DNA of 64,000 nt from Knufia peltigerae (Eukaryota > Ascomycota > Eurotiomycetes > Chaetothyriales > Trichomeriaceae), in the NCBI GenBank assembly GCA_030247855.1, contig JAPDRN010000070.1, positions 79,485-143,484 of the forward strand. The letters are read 5' to 3'. The position numbers were made by a program, and so were the translations under genes. How positions within the stretch are numbered: position 1 is the stretch's first letter; each line of letters opens with the position of its first letter. The notes under the pieces were generated by a model. That model saw only the letters and a list, made by a program, of their open reading frames with translations. It was not told where the DNA came from and searched no databases. This document shows, in pieces, positions 7,649 to 15,590 of the stretch.

Positions 7649-9985
7649 ATGCAGACACCGCCCCCAGTGCAGGACATCGTTCCCGCATTCCTGCAGGCCA
7701 TGCACGCACACGGCATCGTGCCTGATGCGCGTGGCCGAGATGCACTCAATGCGGACGGCACGCTGGTGCGTTTCCACGTCGAGGGGGATCGCCGCGGCAC
7801 GCGCAATGGCTGGGCCGTGCTGTTCGGCGACAACGTGCCCGCCGGCGAGTTCGGCAGCTGGCGTACCGGCCTGCGCCAAGGGTGGTGCGCGAAGTCGCCG
7901 ACCTCCCTGACCGCCGCCGAACAACGCGCGATCCGGCAGCGCCAGGATGCCGCCCGCGCGGAGCGGGAAAGACAGCAGCGCGAGCGCGAGGACGCGGCGG
8001 CCAAGGCGGCCAATGTCCTGTGGAACCGTGCAGTGCCTGCCGATGCCAGCCACCCGTATCTTGTGCGCAAGGGCATCCAGGCGCACGGGCTGCGCGTAGC
8101 GGCGTGGCCGGTGCGCAACAGCGATGGTCTGGTGTTCCGGCACATCGACAACGCACTGCTGGTCCCGGTAATGAACACCACAGGTCGGATCGTTTCGCTG
8201 CAGGCGATCTTTCCACGCATGGATCCGGCGCTTGGTCGCGACAAGGACTTCCTGGCGGGCGGCCGCAAACAAGGCTGCTTCCATGTGATCGGCAAGCCGC
8301 TGTCCAGCCAGCCCATTGCCATCGCCGAGGGGTACGCCACGGCGGAATCCATCCATCAGGCGACCGGTTGGTGCGTGGTGGTGGCCTGGGACGCAGGCAA
8401 CCTCGCCTCGGTCGCACGCGCATGGCGCACCGCCATGCCAGACGCAAGCCTGGTGATCTGCGCCGACAACGACCAATGGACCCGGCAACCGCTGGACAAC
8501 CCCGGCGTCACCCAGGCAACGCATGCCGCTGCGGACATCGATGCACGCGTGGTATGGCCGGAGTTCGCCGTTCTGCACGACGAGGATGACCGCCCCACCG
8601 ACTTCAACGACCTGCATCTGCGCGAAGGACTGAAGGCACTGCGTGCGCAGTTGATGCCCGCCCCTGCCGCCACCGGGGATGAAGCAGCCGCAGAGGATGA
8701 TGCACCGGCGGCGGCCGCCGCGCGCTATCTGGTGCCTGGCAATCTCTCCGCCTTCGACACCTTCACCCCGTTCCCCGACTGCAGCGCACGTGGCCGGCCG
8801 TTGCCGACCGCGCGCAACCTGGCCGAACTGTGCCGGCGCACCGGCGTGATCGTGCGCTACAACGTCATCCGCAAGGATCTGGAGATCCTCGTCCCCGGCC
8901 TGCAGACCACCGTGGACAACGCCAAGGAGGTCGCCGCCGGCGAAGTGATGGACTGCATGCACCGCGCCGGCATGGCCGTCGCCAGCTTCGAGACAAACCT
9001 GTGCCAGGTGGCCGAGGCCAATCCGTACAACCCGGTCGCCAGCTGGATCACCTCACGGCCATGGGATGGACAATCACGCCTGCAGGCGTTCTTCGACACG
9101 GTGCAGGAAGCCCAGCCCACACGCATGGCCGATGGCCGCGTGCTGAAGGATATCCTGATGCGACGCTGGCTGATCTCCGGCGTTGCCGCCGCATTCGAGC
9201 CCGATGGCGTTGTCGCCCGCGGCGTGCTTACCTTCGTGTCGAAGCAGAACCTGGGCAAGACGCGCTGGGCGCGGCAACTGGCACCGGCCGAGCTGCAGCT
9301 GATCGCCGATGGCGTGGTGCTCGACCCCGCCAACAAGGACAGCGTCAAGCAGGTCATTTCCAAGTGGATCGTCGAGCTGGGCGAGGTCGATGCCACGTTC
9401 CGCCGCACCGATATCGCCGCCTTGAAGTCATTCATCTCCCGCAGCCATGATGAAATCCGGCGGCCCTACGCGCGCACCGAGTCGCGCTATGCGCGGCGCA
9501 CGATCCTGTTTGCCAGTGTCAACGACGAACGCTTCCTGCGCGATGCCACCGGCAATACGCGCTGGTGGACCGTGCACGCAGTGGCGCTGGGCGAGCCTGC
9601 CCGGATCGACATGCAGCAGGTCTGGGCCGAAGCGCATGCGCTCTATTGCAGCGGCGAAACCTGGCATCTGGCGAGTGATGAGCTGGACGCGCTGAACGCC
9701 ACCAACAGCGAACACGAACCGATCTCGCCGATCGCCGAGCTGATCGACCGTCACTTCGACTGGTCGCTGCCTGCCGAGCAGCGGAGCGTGCCCTATCGCG
9801 CCACCGAGATCGCCATTGCCGTGGGCATCGACAAGCCCAACCGCCGGGACGTCAACGAGGCGGCAGCCTACGTGGTCAAGCGCCATGACGTACGCACCAG
9901 GCTGATCGGCAAGGAACGGGCGAAAGTGTGGCTGATGCCACCGCGCAGCCGCAGCGTTGCCGAGCACGCCGCCGGACCGTTCTGA
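7649..9985 (+). CDS. phage primase: Toprim domain plus VapE helicase-like ATPase
   Basis: The 778-residue protein starts at the ATG at 7649 after AAGGGGAC. The N-terminal part carries a Toprim fold (IAIAEGYATAESIHQATG, then LVICADND) at about residues 225-285, used in primer synthesis. After an Ala-rich linker near residue 350, the VapE/DUF3987-type ATPase domain carries a Walker-like loop (VSKQNLGKTRWAR), SKWIVELGEVDAT as Walker B, and an arginine region (NTRWWTVH). Its length is normal for such fusions, with no frameshift. Its survival in a headless phage is unusual. It overlaps the next start by one base (TGATG). Confidence 0.85.
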   Translation: MQTPPPVQDIVPAFLQAMHAHGIVPDARGRDALNADGTLVRFHVEGDRRGTRNGWAVLFGDNVPAGEFGSWRTGLRQGWCAKSPTSLTAAEQRAIRQRQDAARAERERQQREREDAAAKAANVLWNRAVPADASHPYLVRKGIQAHGLRVAAWPVRNSDGLVFRHIDNALLVPVMNTTGRIVSLQAIFPRMDPALGRDKDFLAGGRKQGCFHVIGKPLSSQPIAIAEGYATAESIHQATGWCVVVAWDAGNLASVARAWRTAMPDASLVICADNDQWTRQPLDNPGVTQATHAAADIDARVVWPEFAVLHDEDDRPTDFNDLHLREGLKALRAQLMPAPAATGDEAAAEDDAPAAAAARYLVPGNLSAFDTFTPFPDCSARGRPLPTARNLAELCRRTGVIVRYNVIRKDLEILVPGLQTTVDNAKEVAAGEVMDCMHRAGMAVASFETNLCQVAEANPYNPVASWITSRPWDGQSRLQAFFDTVQEAQPTRMADGRVLKDILMRRWLISGVAAAFEPDGVVARGVLTFVSKQNLGKTRWARQLAPAELQLIADGVVLDPANKDSVKQVISKWIVELGEVDATFRRTDIAALKSFISRSHDEIRRPYARTESRYARRTILFASVNDERFLRDATGNTRWWTVHAVALGEPARIDMQQVWAEAHALYCSGETWHLASDELDALNATNSEHEPISPIAELIDRHFDWSLPAEQRSVPYRATEIAIAVGIDKPNRRDVNEAAAYVVKRHDVRTRLIGKERAKVWLMPPRSRSVAEHAAGPF

Positions 9986-10260
9986 TGCCCCGGACCCACG
10001 ACGGACGTGATGTCGGCAGCGGCAGCGCCGACTGGCGCCTGGACTGCGAGGCACGACACCTGCTGGGGCTGGACGGCTACCACTGCATCGATGCGCGCGG
10101 ACGCAGGATGAAGATAGGGCCTCGCCGGCACCGCCAGCAGTACCTTCAGGGCGTGCAGGCAGCACGTGGTCTTGCCGAGCACGATCGGCTGGCAACGGCT
10201 GCGCTGCGGATATGGGACGCAGCGGCCCCCGTGCCCCCGGCAATGGATGGCAGTAGATGA
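9985..10260 (+). CDS. small phage protein (DUF7696-like)
   Basis: The 91-residue basic protein is translationally coupled to the primase (TGATG). It contains WRLDCEARHLLGLDGYHCID, like the small proteins that often follow phage primases, and then a basic helix (RRHRQQYLQGVQAARG). The function is unknown; the position suggests a replication accessory. It ends beside the repeated AAGGTGTTGAC element at 10261. Confidence 0.6.
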   Translation: MPRTHDGRDVGSGSADWRLDCEARHLLGLDGYHCIDARGRRMKIGPRRHRQQYLQGVQAARGLAEHDRLATAALRIWDAAAPVPPAMDGSR

Positions 10261-10274
10261 AAGGTGTTGACTAG
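10256..10274 (+). promoter_or_regulatory. GATGAAAGGTGTTGAC element
   Basis: This near-copy of the elements at 7456 and 11985 lies about 60 bases upstream of the next gene. The TTGACT at its end resembles a -35 box, but the best downstream -10 candidate (AGATAT) is too far, with a 19-base spacing. Confidence 0.4.
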
Positions 10275-10332
10275 AGAAGGCTGCAAAGGCAAGATATGGG
10301 TAACGGCCACGCCACCTTCCAGGAGCCCAGCC

Positions 10333-10560
10333 ATGCCTCGCGCCCGCCTGCACGCCTTCGAAGGCGAACAACTGACTGTGCAGCAGATCCATCAACGCGT
10401 GCCGGTTCTATCGCAACGGACCATCCGCGACCACCTCGCCGCCGGCCGCCGCACGTCCACGGCCATGCTGTGCTTCGACCCGATCGCCGCCGCAGCTCGC
10501 GGTGGCCGCATCACCCAGCGCATCCTGCGCGCCCGCAGCACCACCGGCAGCGATTGCTGA
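10333..10560 (+). CDS. small phage protein with helix-turn-helix-like segment
   Basis: The 75-residue protein starts at 10333 after AGGAG. The segment LTVQQIHQRVPVLSQRTIRD reads like a helix-turn-helix, and the C-terminus is Arg-rich. It may bind DNA, but no family is certain. It sits between primase and dNMP-kinase-like genes, both early functions. Confidence 0.55.
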   Translation: MPRARLHAFEGEQLTVQQIHQRVPVLSQRTIRDHLAAGRRTSTAMLCFDPIAAAARGGRITQRILRARSTTGSDC

Positions 10561-10601
10561 CTGCCGCCGCGCCTGCGCATTCCCCAAGGAGTACTTACCG
10601 C

Positions 10602-11138
10602 ATGATCCCCGCCTCGCTCGACAGCAGCCAGCGCATGATCGCTGACACGCTGGCCGCATTCCGCTGCGGTTCCGCCTTTGGCAGCGTGCCGCTGCGATCC
10701 GCCCCGTTGACGCGGCCACCGCTCTACATCGGCATCGCCGGTGGCAAGGGCGTGGGCAAGGACACCCTCGCCAATGGCCTGGCCTCCGCGCTGGCCCTGC
10801 GCTGCGACACCTTTGCGGCCCCGGTGCGGCCAAGTGCCAGCGCCGGATGTCGTCGCGAGCATGTCCATCCGGAGCTGTGGGTGCGCTCGTTGTTCTCGCG
10901 CCTGCCCGAAGGCGGTCTGGTTCCCGATGTCCATTCCGCTGACGAGGCCCATGCCATCCGCCGCCAAGGCGGCGTTGTGATCCGCATCACCCGCCCCGGC
11001 CACGACAGCGTGGACCTGCATGCCAGCGGCCAGCCGCTGCCCGCCGCGCTGATCGATTTCGAGCTGCACAACGACCGCAGCGCGGCCGATCTGGTGCGCA
11101 CGGCACTGGACCAGTTGATGTGCCGTGGCGTGATCTGA
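10602..11138 (+). CDS. deoxynucleotide monophosphate kinase-like protein, internally shortened
   Basis: The 178-residue P-loop protein has Walker A (GIAGGKGVGKDTLANGLA) at about residues 45-62. A C-terminal half follows with HPELWVRSLFSRL, DVHSADEAHAIRRQGG and VVIRITRPG, as in phage dNMP kinases. The segment that normally lies between CDTFAAP and HPELW is replaced by a short VRPSASAGCRREHV, so roughly 40 residues of the LID/substrate region seem missing. The frame stays open. It is probably inactive as a kinase. AAGGAG lies ten bases before the ATG. Confidence 0.65.
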   Translation: MIPASLDSSQRMIADTLAAFRCGSAFGSVPLRSAPLTRPPLYIGIAGGKGVGKDTLANGLASALALRCDTFAAPVRPSASAGCRREHVHPELWVRSLFSRLPEGGLVPDVHSADEAHAIRRQGGVVIRITRPGHDSVDLHASGQPLPAALIDFELHNDRSAADLVRTALDQLMCRGVI

Positions 11139-11306
11139 ACGGCCTGCCGGAACCGCCGCCGTGCGACGGGCCGGTCCGTTGCTTTCTTCATCCATAAAGC
11201 AGGTTCCGGCCCATCATCGGCGAAAATGATGTAAGGTCGTCCCCCATCAATGACGGCACCTGCCGTCACCCTGCATCCCCAACTGCTTTCGCAAAGAGGA
11301 AATGTC
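11139..11306 (+). promoter_or_regulatory. intergenic control region with perfect palindrome
   Basis: The region holds TGACGGCA-CC-TGCCGTCA at 11251-11268, a perfect 8+8 inverted repeat, and CATCAT...ATGATG at 11212-11231. Both lie within 100 bases of the next start and could be operators. No ORF is visible. Confidence 0.4.
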
Positions 11307-11690
11307 ATGGAGGTCGAACAGTTCACGTCGACACGCCAGAAGGCCATCGCGTTGTTCAAGTCGCAGCCCAAGGGTGGCAAGGACATCGTGAGTCTGGATG
11401 CGATCTTCATTTCGCTGTGCTCGCTGGCCAGCGCCCAGCCCGAGGCTACTGCCGCCAAGCAGGCACGTACCACCGCCCGCCCCGGCAACCAGCAGCCCCC
11501 CGCTCCGTGGTTCATCGAGACGCTGGCCGCGCTCAAGGGCAAGGGCGAGTCGATCACCGTGGCGCGCTTCCTGATGTTCGCCAACCGTTTCCCGGTCAAG
11601 CGCATGGACCAGGTCAATGCAGCCCGCTGGCTGCGTGATGCCGGCTACATTCCGCGCAAGACCGGCGGCAACCTGGTGTTCGACCTTTGA
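11307..11690 (+). CDS. hypothetical phage-locus protein
   Basis: This 127-residue basic helical protein starts at the ATG at 11307 after AAAGAGGAA. Its second half (WFIETLAALKGKGESITVAR, then MDQVNAARWLRDAGYIPRKT) looks like a winged-helix fold with a final beta wing (GGNLVFDL). I infer DNA binding, but no family is recognised. It has its own upstream palindrome and a strong terminator just after it, so it is a single-gene unit. It could be a regulator of the locus. Confidence 0.6.
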   Translation: MEVEQFTSTRQKAIALFKSQPKGGKDIVSLDAIFISLCSLASAQPEATAAKQARTTARPGNQQPPAPWFIETLAALKGKGESITVARFLMFANRFPVKRMDQVNAARWLRDAGYIPRKTGGNLVFDL

Positions 11691-11713
11691 CCCAGCACCA
11701 CCTGCAGTCCTGA

Positions 11714-11740
11714 AGCCCCGGCATCGTCCGGGGCTTTTTC
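11714..11740 (+). terminator. rho-independent terminator
   Basis: AGCCCCGG, a six-base loop and CCGGGGCT are followed by TTTTC. It closes the early region before the Mor-like gene. Confidence 0.85.
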
Positions 11741-12030
11741 GTTTCAGGCACCCAAGCGCCCGGCAAGAGCATCAACACCGTGGCCGTCCTCACCTTGTAC
11801 CTGCCGTCCCCTATTGCCCTGTCTCCGTTTCCAGCAGGTGAGGACAAGGAGTACGGGAGAACCAGCGAAACCACAGGCAAGGCCGGATGGCATGACAGGG
11901 CCGCATCGCAAACCTGCGCATGCAGGTATTCGCCGGTCCTCGCGCACGCATCTGAATGCCTTCAGTCGCAAGCGTCGAAAGTAGATGCAAGGTGTTGACG
12001 TGATCGGCGGGATGGCAACAGTGGATACCA
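11741..12030 (+). promoter_or_regulatory. leader of the Mor-like gene with GATGCAAGGTGTTGAC element
   Basis: These 290 bases contain no supported gene. Near the end, GATGCAAGGTGTTGACG (11984-12000) repeats the element seen at 7456 and 10256. TTGACG could be a -35 box, but no good -10 follows, so an activator may be needed. Confidence 0.45.
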
Positions 12031-12480
12031 ATGCCACTGACCAACCTTGCCATGAACGCCCTGCCCGACAGCATCCAGACCCTTGCCGAGGTCATCGGCG
12101 AATCCGCAGCCCTCACGCTGGTGCGTGCATGGCCGCCGACCACCTCCAGCACCACCGGACGCCACCGCGTCATCGTCTACGTACCCTCCACCCTGCCCGA
12201 TCAGCATCGACTGATCGACATTCTTGGCCTGGAGATGGCCCAGCGCCTGGTCGCGCACTTCGGCGGTGAGTTGCTGTTCCTGGCGTCCTGCTTCGCCGCC
12301 AGTGCACATGAGCGCCGCGAGCAGATCGCCCGGGCGGTAGCCAGCGGCATGCCCCGCGAGCACGTCGCGCAGGAGTTCGGTGTATCGCAGACCACCATCA
12401 AGCGCGCCGTGCGCGGTGCCCGCTCCACCCCGGTCCCGGCCGTCCATCCTGCACTGCTGAAGGGATACGCACGCGCATGA
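12031..12480 (+). CDS. Mor-family transcription activator
   Basis: The 149-residue protein has the Mor/C domain pattern: LAEVIGESAALTLVRAWPP, a strand VIVYVPSTLP, LGLEMAQRLVAHFGGELLFL, then a helix-turn-helix (MPREHVAQEFGVSQTTIKRA). In Mu, Mor activates the middle promoter, and its relatives turn on late genes of other phages. It precedes the lysis and tail genes and overlaps the next gene (ATGA). I infer it is the switch for the tailocin operon. The start could be 12031 or 12052, since neither has a strong ribosome site. Confidence 0.78.
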   Translation: MPLTNLAMNALPDSIQTLAEVIGESAALTLVRAWPPTTSSTTGRHRVIVYVPSTLPDQHRLIDILGLEMAQRLVAHFGGELLFLASCFAASAHERREQIARAVASGMPREHVAQEFGVSQTTIKRAVRGARSTPVPAVHPALLKGYARA

Positions 12481-12827
12481 ACGAGAGCGAGCTGCTGGCC
12501 GGCGTGCCGGACTGGGCCAAGTACCTGGGCGGCACGTCCGGGGTATTGATTGCAGTCTCGTTGTGGCTGCGGCAATGGTTGTCGTCGGCCAAGGTCGACC
12601 GCACCGCCGATGAAGCCACCAGCAACACCCTGCGCACCCTGCAGGAACAGCTGGCTGCGGAACGCACACGCGCAGATGGGCTGATGCACGAGCGCGAAGC
12701 CATGGCCCAGGAGATCGGCCAGCTGCGTGGTGAAGTCAGCGCCCTGCGCGCACAGATCGCCCAGCAGAGCGTGCAGATCGATGCGCTGCTGGACCTGGTG
12801 CGTAAACGGTCGGGAGCAGCCGCATGA
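12477..12827 (+). CDS. putative holin-like protein with one membrane helix and a coiled coil
   Basis: The 116-residue protein has one membrane segment at about residues 18-36 (LGGTSGVLIAVSLWLRQWL). A long heptad-rich coiled coil follows at about 55-105 (RTLQEQLAAERTRADGLM, ALRAQIAQQSVQIDALL). It is coupled to the Mor-like gene and overlaps the endolysin gene by four bases (ATGA). Position makes it the best holin candidate, though the coiled coil is also compatible with another lysis accessory. Confidence 0.55.
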   Translation: MNESELLAGVPDWAKYLGGTSGVLIAVSLWLRQWLSSAKVDRTADEATSNTLRTLQEQLAAERTRADGLMHEREAMAQEIGQLRGEVSALRAQIAQQSVQIDALLDLVRKRSGAAA

Positions 12828-13309
12828 CCGCCGCCACAGCGAGCGCTCTCGGCGGCGCCAACGTGGCCGCGTTCCTGGACATGCTGGCCGTATCCGAAGG
12901 CACCGACATTCCCGGCCAGCGCTCCCGCAATCGTGGCTACGACGTGATCGTCGGCGGCCAGCTGATCAACGACCATCGCGACCATCCACGCGTACTGGTG
13001 TCGCTGCCGCGCTACGGCATCAAGTCCAGCGCCGCCGGCCGCTACCAGTTCCTGCGCAGCACCTGGGACGACCTGCGTGCACGCCTGGACCTGCCGGACT
13101 TCGGCCCGGTATCGCAGGACCGCGCCGCGGTAGCGCTGCTCAAGCAGTGCGGTGCCTACGATCTGATCCGCCTGGGCCGATTCGATGCTGCTGTCGCCGC
13201 CGCCCGGCGCATCTGGGCGTCGCTGCCGGGCGCCGGCTACGGGCAGAAGGAGCATGCGCTGGAAACGCTGCGCGCCTCCTATCGCGCCGCTGGCGGACTC
13301 CTGCAGTGA
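12824..13309 (+). CDS. endolysin, phage-lambda R-like lytic transglycosylase
   Basis: The 161-residue protein cleaves the glycan strands of peptidoglycan. The lambda-R hallmarks are present in order: FLDMLAVSEGTD with the catalytic Glu (about residue 26), YDVIVGGQLINDHRDHPR, KSSAAGRYQFLRSTWDDL, FGPVSQDRAAVALL and IWASLPGAGYGQ. It has no signal peptide, so a holin must release it. Its stop overlaps the Rz start (TGATG). It is intact, fitting release of tailocin particles by lysis. Confidence 0.88.
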   Translation: MTAATASALGGANVAAFLDMLAVSEGTDIPGQRSRNRGYDVIVGGQLINDHRDHPRVLVSLPRYGIKSSAAGRYQFLRSTWDDLRARLDLPDFGPVSQDRAAVALLKQCGAYDLIRLGRFDAAVAAARRIWASLPGAGYGQKEHALETLRASYRAAGGLLQ

Positions 13310-13683
13310 TGCCGATACCGCTGAGGCTGCGCATCGTGCTGCTGGGCCTGGTTGCCAGCCACGCGTGCTGCGCCTGGCTGGGCTGGGAGATGCGCGACCG
13401 CAACGCGGATCTCGCCGCCATGCGCGTACAGGCCGCGCAGGAGACCGGTCGTGCCGACACCGCGCTCGTCGCGCGCCAGCAGGACCAGACCAACGCACAG
13501 GCCGGTGCACAGGCTGAATCACAGCGCTTGGCCTTGCAGTCCGTGCGCACCCAGCAGTTCACCACCCTGCAACAGGACATCGACACCCATGCCAAGAACC
13601 CTGGCCGCGACCGCAGCGATGCTGATGCTGAGTTCGTGCGCATCTGGCGCGAAGCCAACGCCGGCCACCCTCTTCGTCCCTGA
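13309..13683 (+). CDS. Rz-like inner-membrane spanin
   Basis: The 124-residue protein begins MPIPLRLRIVLLGLVASHAC, an N-terminal anchor in the inner membrane. A long periplasmic helix rich in Gln, Ala and Arg follows (about residues 30-105). This is the layout of i-spanins, which join Rz1 to fuse the two membranes at the end of lysis. It is coupled to the endolysin, and the Rz1 gene starts inside its 3' part in another frame. Confidence 0.75.
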   Translation: MPIPLRLRIVLLGLVASHACCAWLGWEMRDRNADLAAMRVQAAQETGRADTALVARQQDQTNAQAGAQAESQRLALQSVRTQQFTTLQQDIDTHAKNPGRDRSDADAEFVRIWREANAGHPLRP

Positions 13684-13936
13684 TCTCAGCATCGCACCGG
13701 CACAACTGCGCGCGCCGCAGGAACTGCCCGATCTGCAGGCTGCCGACGACGACGCGCTGCTGCGCAACCACGTTGCCGTGGCGCGCCAGTACCACGAACT
13801 GGCCGACCAGATGCGCGCTCTGCTGTGCAGTCTCGGCAGCCAGCACGGCTTCACCATCAATGGTGCAGCACCGCTGACGCCTGCCGGTTGCATCCCCGCG
13901 GGCAACACCAGACATCGCGGCCCACACGAGCACTGA
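13589..13936 (+). CDS. Rz1-like outer-membrane spanin lipoprotein
   Basis: The 115-residue product starts at 13589 inside the Rz gene, one frame over. It has a short signal with lipobox LMLSSC, giving a lipidated Cys near residue 17, then a Pro-containing stretch (KPTPATLFVPDLSIAPAQL). It is longer than lambda Rz1, with a helical tail (LLRNHVAVARQYHELADQM). The nested arrangement and lipobox make the call firm. The large upstream extension of this frame has no lipobox and is ignored. Confidence 0.75.
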   Translation: MPRTLAATAAMLMLSSCASGAKPTPATLFVPDLSIAPAQLRAPQELPDLQAADDDALLRNHVAVARQYHELADQMRALLCSLGSQHGFTINGAAPLTPAGCIPAGNTRHRGPHEH

Positions 13937-14055
13937 GCGGGCCAGTCACGGCCACGCGTGCAATGTCCCGCGCCCCGGGCAATGGCAACACTGCTTGCAG
14001 AACCCGCGTGCCGCGGCCAGCCGCGTATTCCCCTCCATTCATCGCATGAGCTGAC

Positions 14056-14610
14056 ATGGCAACCGATACCACTTCCTCCACCCTCGACGTGTTGCACGCC
14101 GCCATCGAAGCGGCGATCCGAGCACGCTTTGCGGACTTCGCCACCGTCGAGTTCTATCGCGACGCCAGCAGTGGCGCCCAGCCCACACCCGCCTGCCTGC
14201 TGGCGATGACCCGCTGTGATCGCGGCAAGGACAGCGATGATGGCAGCGGCCAACTGCAGGCCGTGCTGCGCTTTGAAGCACGCATCTCCGTGCAGTCCGC
14301 GGCAGCCGATTCTGCCCTGCAGTTGCGCCGGATCGCTGTAAACCTCGCCACCTGGCTGCATCAGCTCGGCCGCTTTCCGGGTGCGCCCAGTGGCGCAATC
14401 GAGGTAATCGCAGCGCTTCCAGAGGATGCCGCAGCGGCGCAGCCCGACCTGCGCACGTGGATCGTGGAATGGTCAGTGCCCCTCGCGCTGGGCGGCAATG
14501 CCTGGGACGACAGCGATGGCGTGGTACCGCACGCGTCGTACAGCTTCGCACCGGAGATCGGCCGGGCCCATGAGCGGCGCTACCAGCCGCTCGCGGAGGA
14601 CACGCCATGA
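14056..14610 (+). CDS. phage tail completion/terminator-like protein (gpR/S position)
   Basis: The 184-residue protein starts with a helix (LDVLHAAIEAAIRARF). A beta-rich middle follows (LRFEARISVQSAAADSAL; IEVIAALPEDA; RTWIVEWSVPLAL), as in tail-terminator folds that cap contractile tails. It sits immediately before gene V, where P2 has R and S, and overlaps V by four bases (ATGA). No sharp sequence motif proves the function. A headless tail still needs a terminator, which supports the role. Confidence 0.55.
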   Translation: MATDTTSSTLDVLHAAIEAAIRARFADFATVEFYRDASSGAQPTPACLLAMTRCDRGKDSDDGSGQLQAVLRFEARISVQSAAADSALQLRRIAVNLATWLHQLGRFPGAPSGAIEVIAALPEDAAAAQPDLRTWIVEWSVPLALGGNAWDDSDGVVPHASYSFAPEIGRAHERRYQPLAEDTP

Positions 14611-15197
14611 GCGCCGAACACGCCCGGCTGATCGGCAACCTGTTGATGATCGGCGTCGTGCGCGAACTTGATGAAGCCGGCGGCCGCGTGCGCGTCGATG
14701 CTGACGGCATGCTCACCGATTGGATTCCTTGGCTGGAACGCCGTGCGGGACCAGGCGTGCGCAGCTGGTGCGCACCGGAGCCCGGCGAACAGGTGGTGCT
14801 GGCATGCCCGTATGGCGACCCCGGCCAGGCCCTGGTGCTCGGCAGCCTGTACCAGGATCGCTTTCCCGCACCGGCCGACACACGCCAGCTGCAGCGCACG
14901 CAGTACGCCGACGGCAGCCTCGTCGAGTACGACCGCGAAACCACCACGCTGACCATCACCGTTGGCAGCGGCAAGATCATCGTCAACTGCGCCAACGCAG
15001 AAGTGCACGCCAGCGAATCGGTACTGCTCGACACGCCGTCGATCAGGGCCACCGGCGATCTGGACGTCACGGGTGCGATCACAGCAGGCAAGGACATCAG
15101 TACGTCGGCAGACGTCAAGGCCGGTGCCATCAGCCTGAAGTCACACAAACACACCGCCCAGGGCCCGACTGCCCCCACCACACCGGCACAGCCGTGA
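14607..15197 (+). CDS. V: baseplate spike protein gpV
   Basis: The 196-residue protein has an OB-fold N-terminal part (VRVDADGMLTDWIPWLERR, then EPGEQVVLACPYGDPGQALV). A beta-helical spike follows (SGKIIVNCANAEVHASESVL, IRATGDLDVTGAITAGKD). Near the C-terminus SHKH supplies the HxH motif that binds iron at the needle tip of P2-type spikes. It forms the trimeric membrane-piercing spike at the baseplate centre. Confidence 0.85.
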   Translation: MSAEHARLIGNLLMIGVVRELDEAGGRVRVDADGMLTDWIPWLERRAGPGVRSWCAPEPGEQVVLACPYGDPGQALVLGSLYQDRFPAPADTRQLQRTQYADGSLVEYDRETTTLTITVGSGKIIVNCANAEVHASESVLLDTPSIRATGDLDVTGAITAGKDISTSADVKAGAISLKSHKHTAQGPTAPTTPAQP

Positions 15198-15249
15198 TGG
15201 GCCATCGCTGCAATGCCCTGAAAACCTGTACTCCACGACGATAGAGACC

Positions 15250-15588
15250 ATGCGAGGAATCGACGCCAACACCGGCAAATCTCTGGATGGGCTGGCCCAT
15301 CTGCACCAATCCGTGCGTGACGTTCTCACCACACCCCTCGGCTCCCGCGTCCTGCGTCGCGAGTACGGCTCGCGCATCTTCGAACTGATCGATGCGCCGA
15401 CCAACCGCTCGCTGCGCATGGACCTGATCGCGGCCACCGTCGACGCACTCGCGCGATGGGAACCGCGTCTCCACGTCGAGAACGTCGACGTCTCCCTCCC
15501 CGCCCCCGGCGTGATGATCCTGGCAGTGACCGGGATTCACCTGCCGGATGGCGAGGCCATCACCATCGAAGGAATCGAGGTTCGCTAA
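15250..15588 (+). CDS. W: baseplate wedge protein gpW (gp25-like)
   Basis: The 112-residue gp25/W protein shows its family core LRREYGSRIFELIDAP, followed by TVDALARWEPRLHVENV. It forms part of the baseplate wedge that starts sheath assembly. Two bases separate its stop from the GTG of gene J. Confidence 0.85.
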   Translation: MRGIDANTGKSLDGLAHLHQSVRDVLTTPLGSRVLRREYGSRIFELIDAPTNRSLRMDLIAATVDALARWEPRLHVENVDVSLPAPGVMILAVTGIHLPDGEAITIEGIEVR

Positions 15589-15590
15589 CC

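Noticed and set aside
12727..13308. Long forward frame upstream of the Rz start
   Set aside because: It overlaps the holin-like and endolysin genes in another frame and reads as Arg/Pro/Ser-rich shadow. Only the part from 13309 has spanin features.
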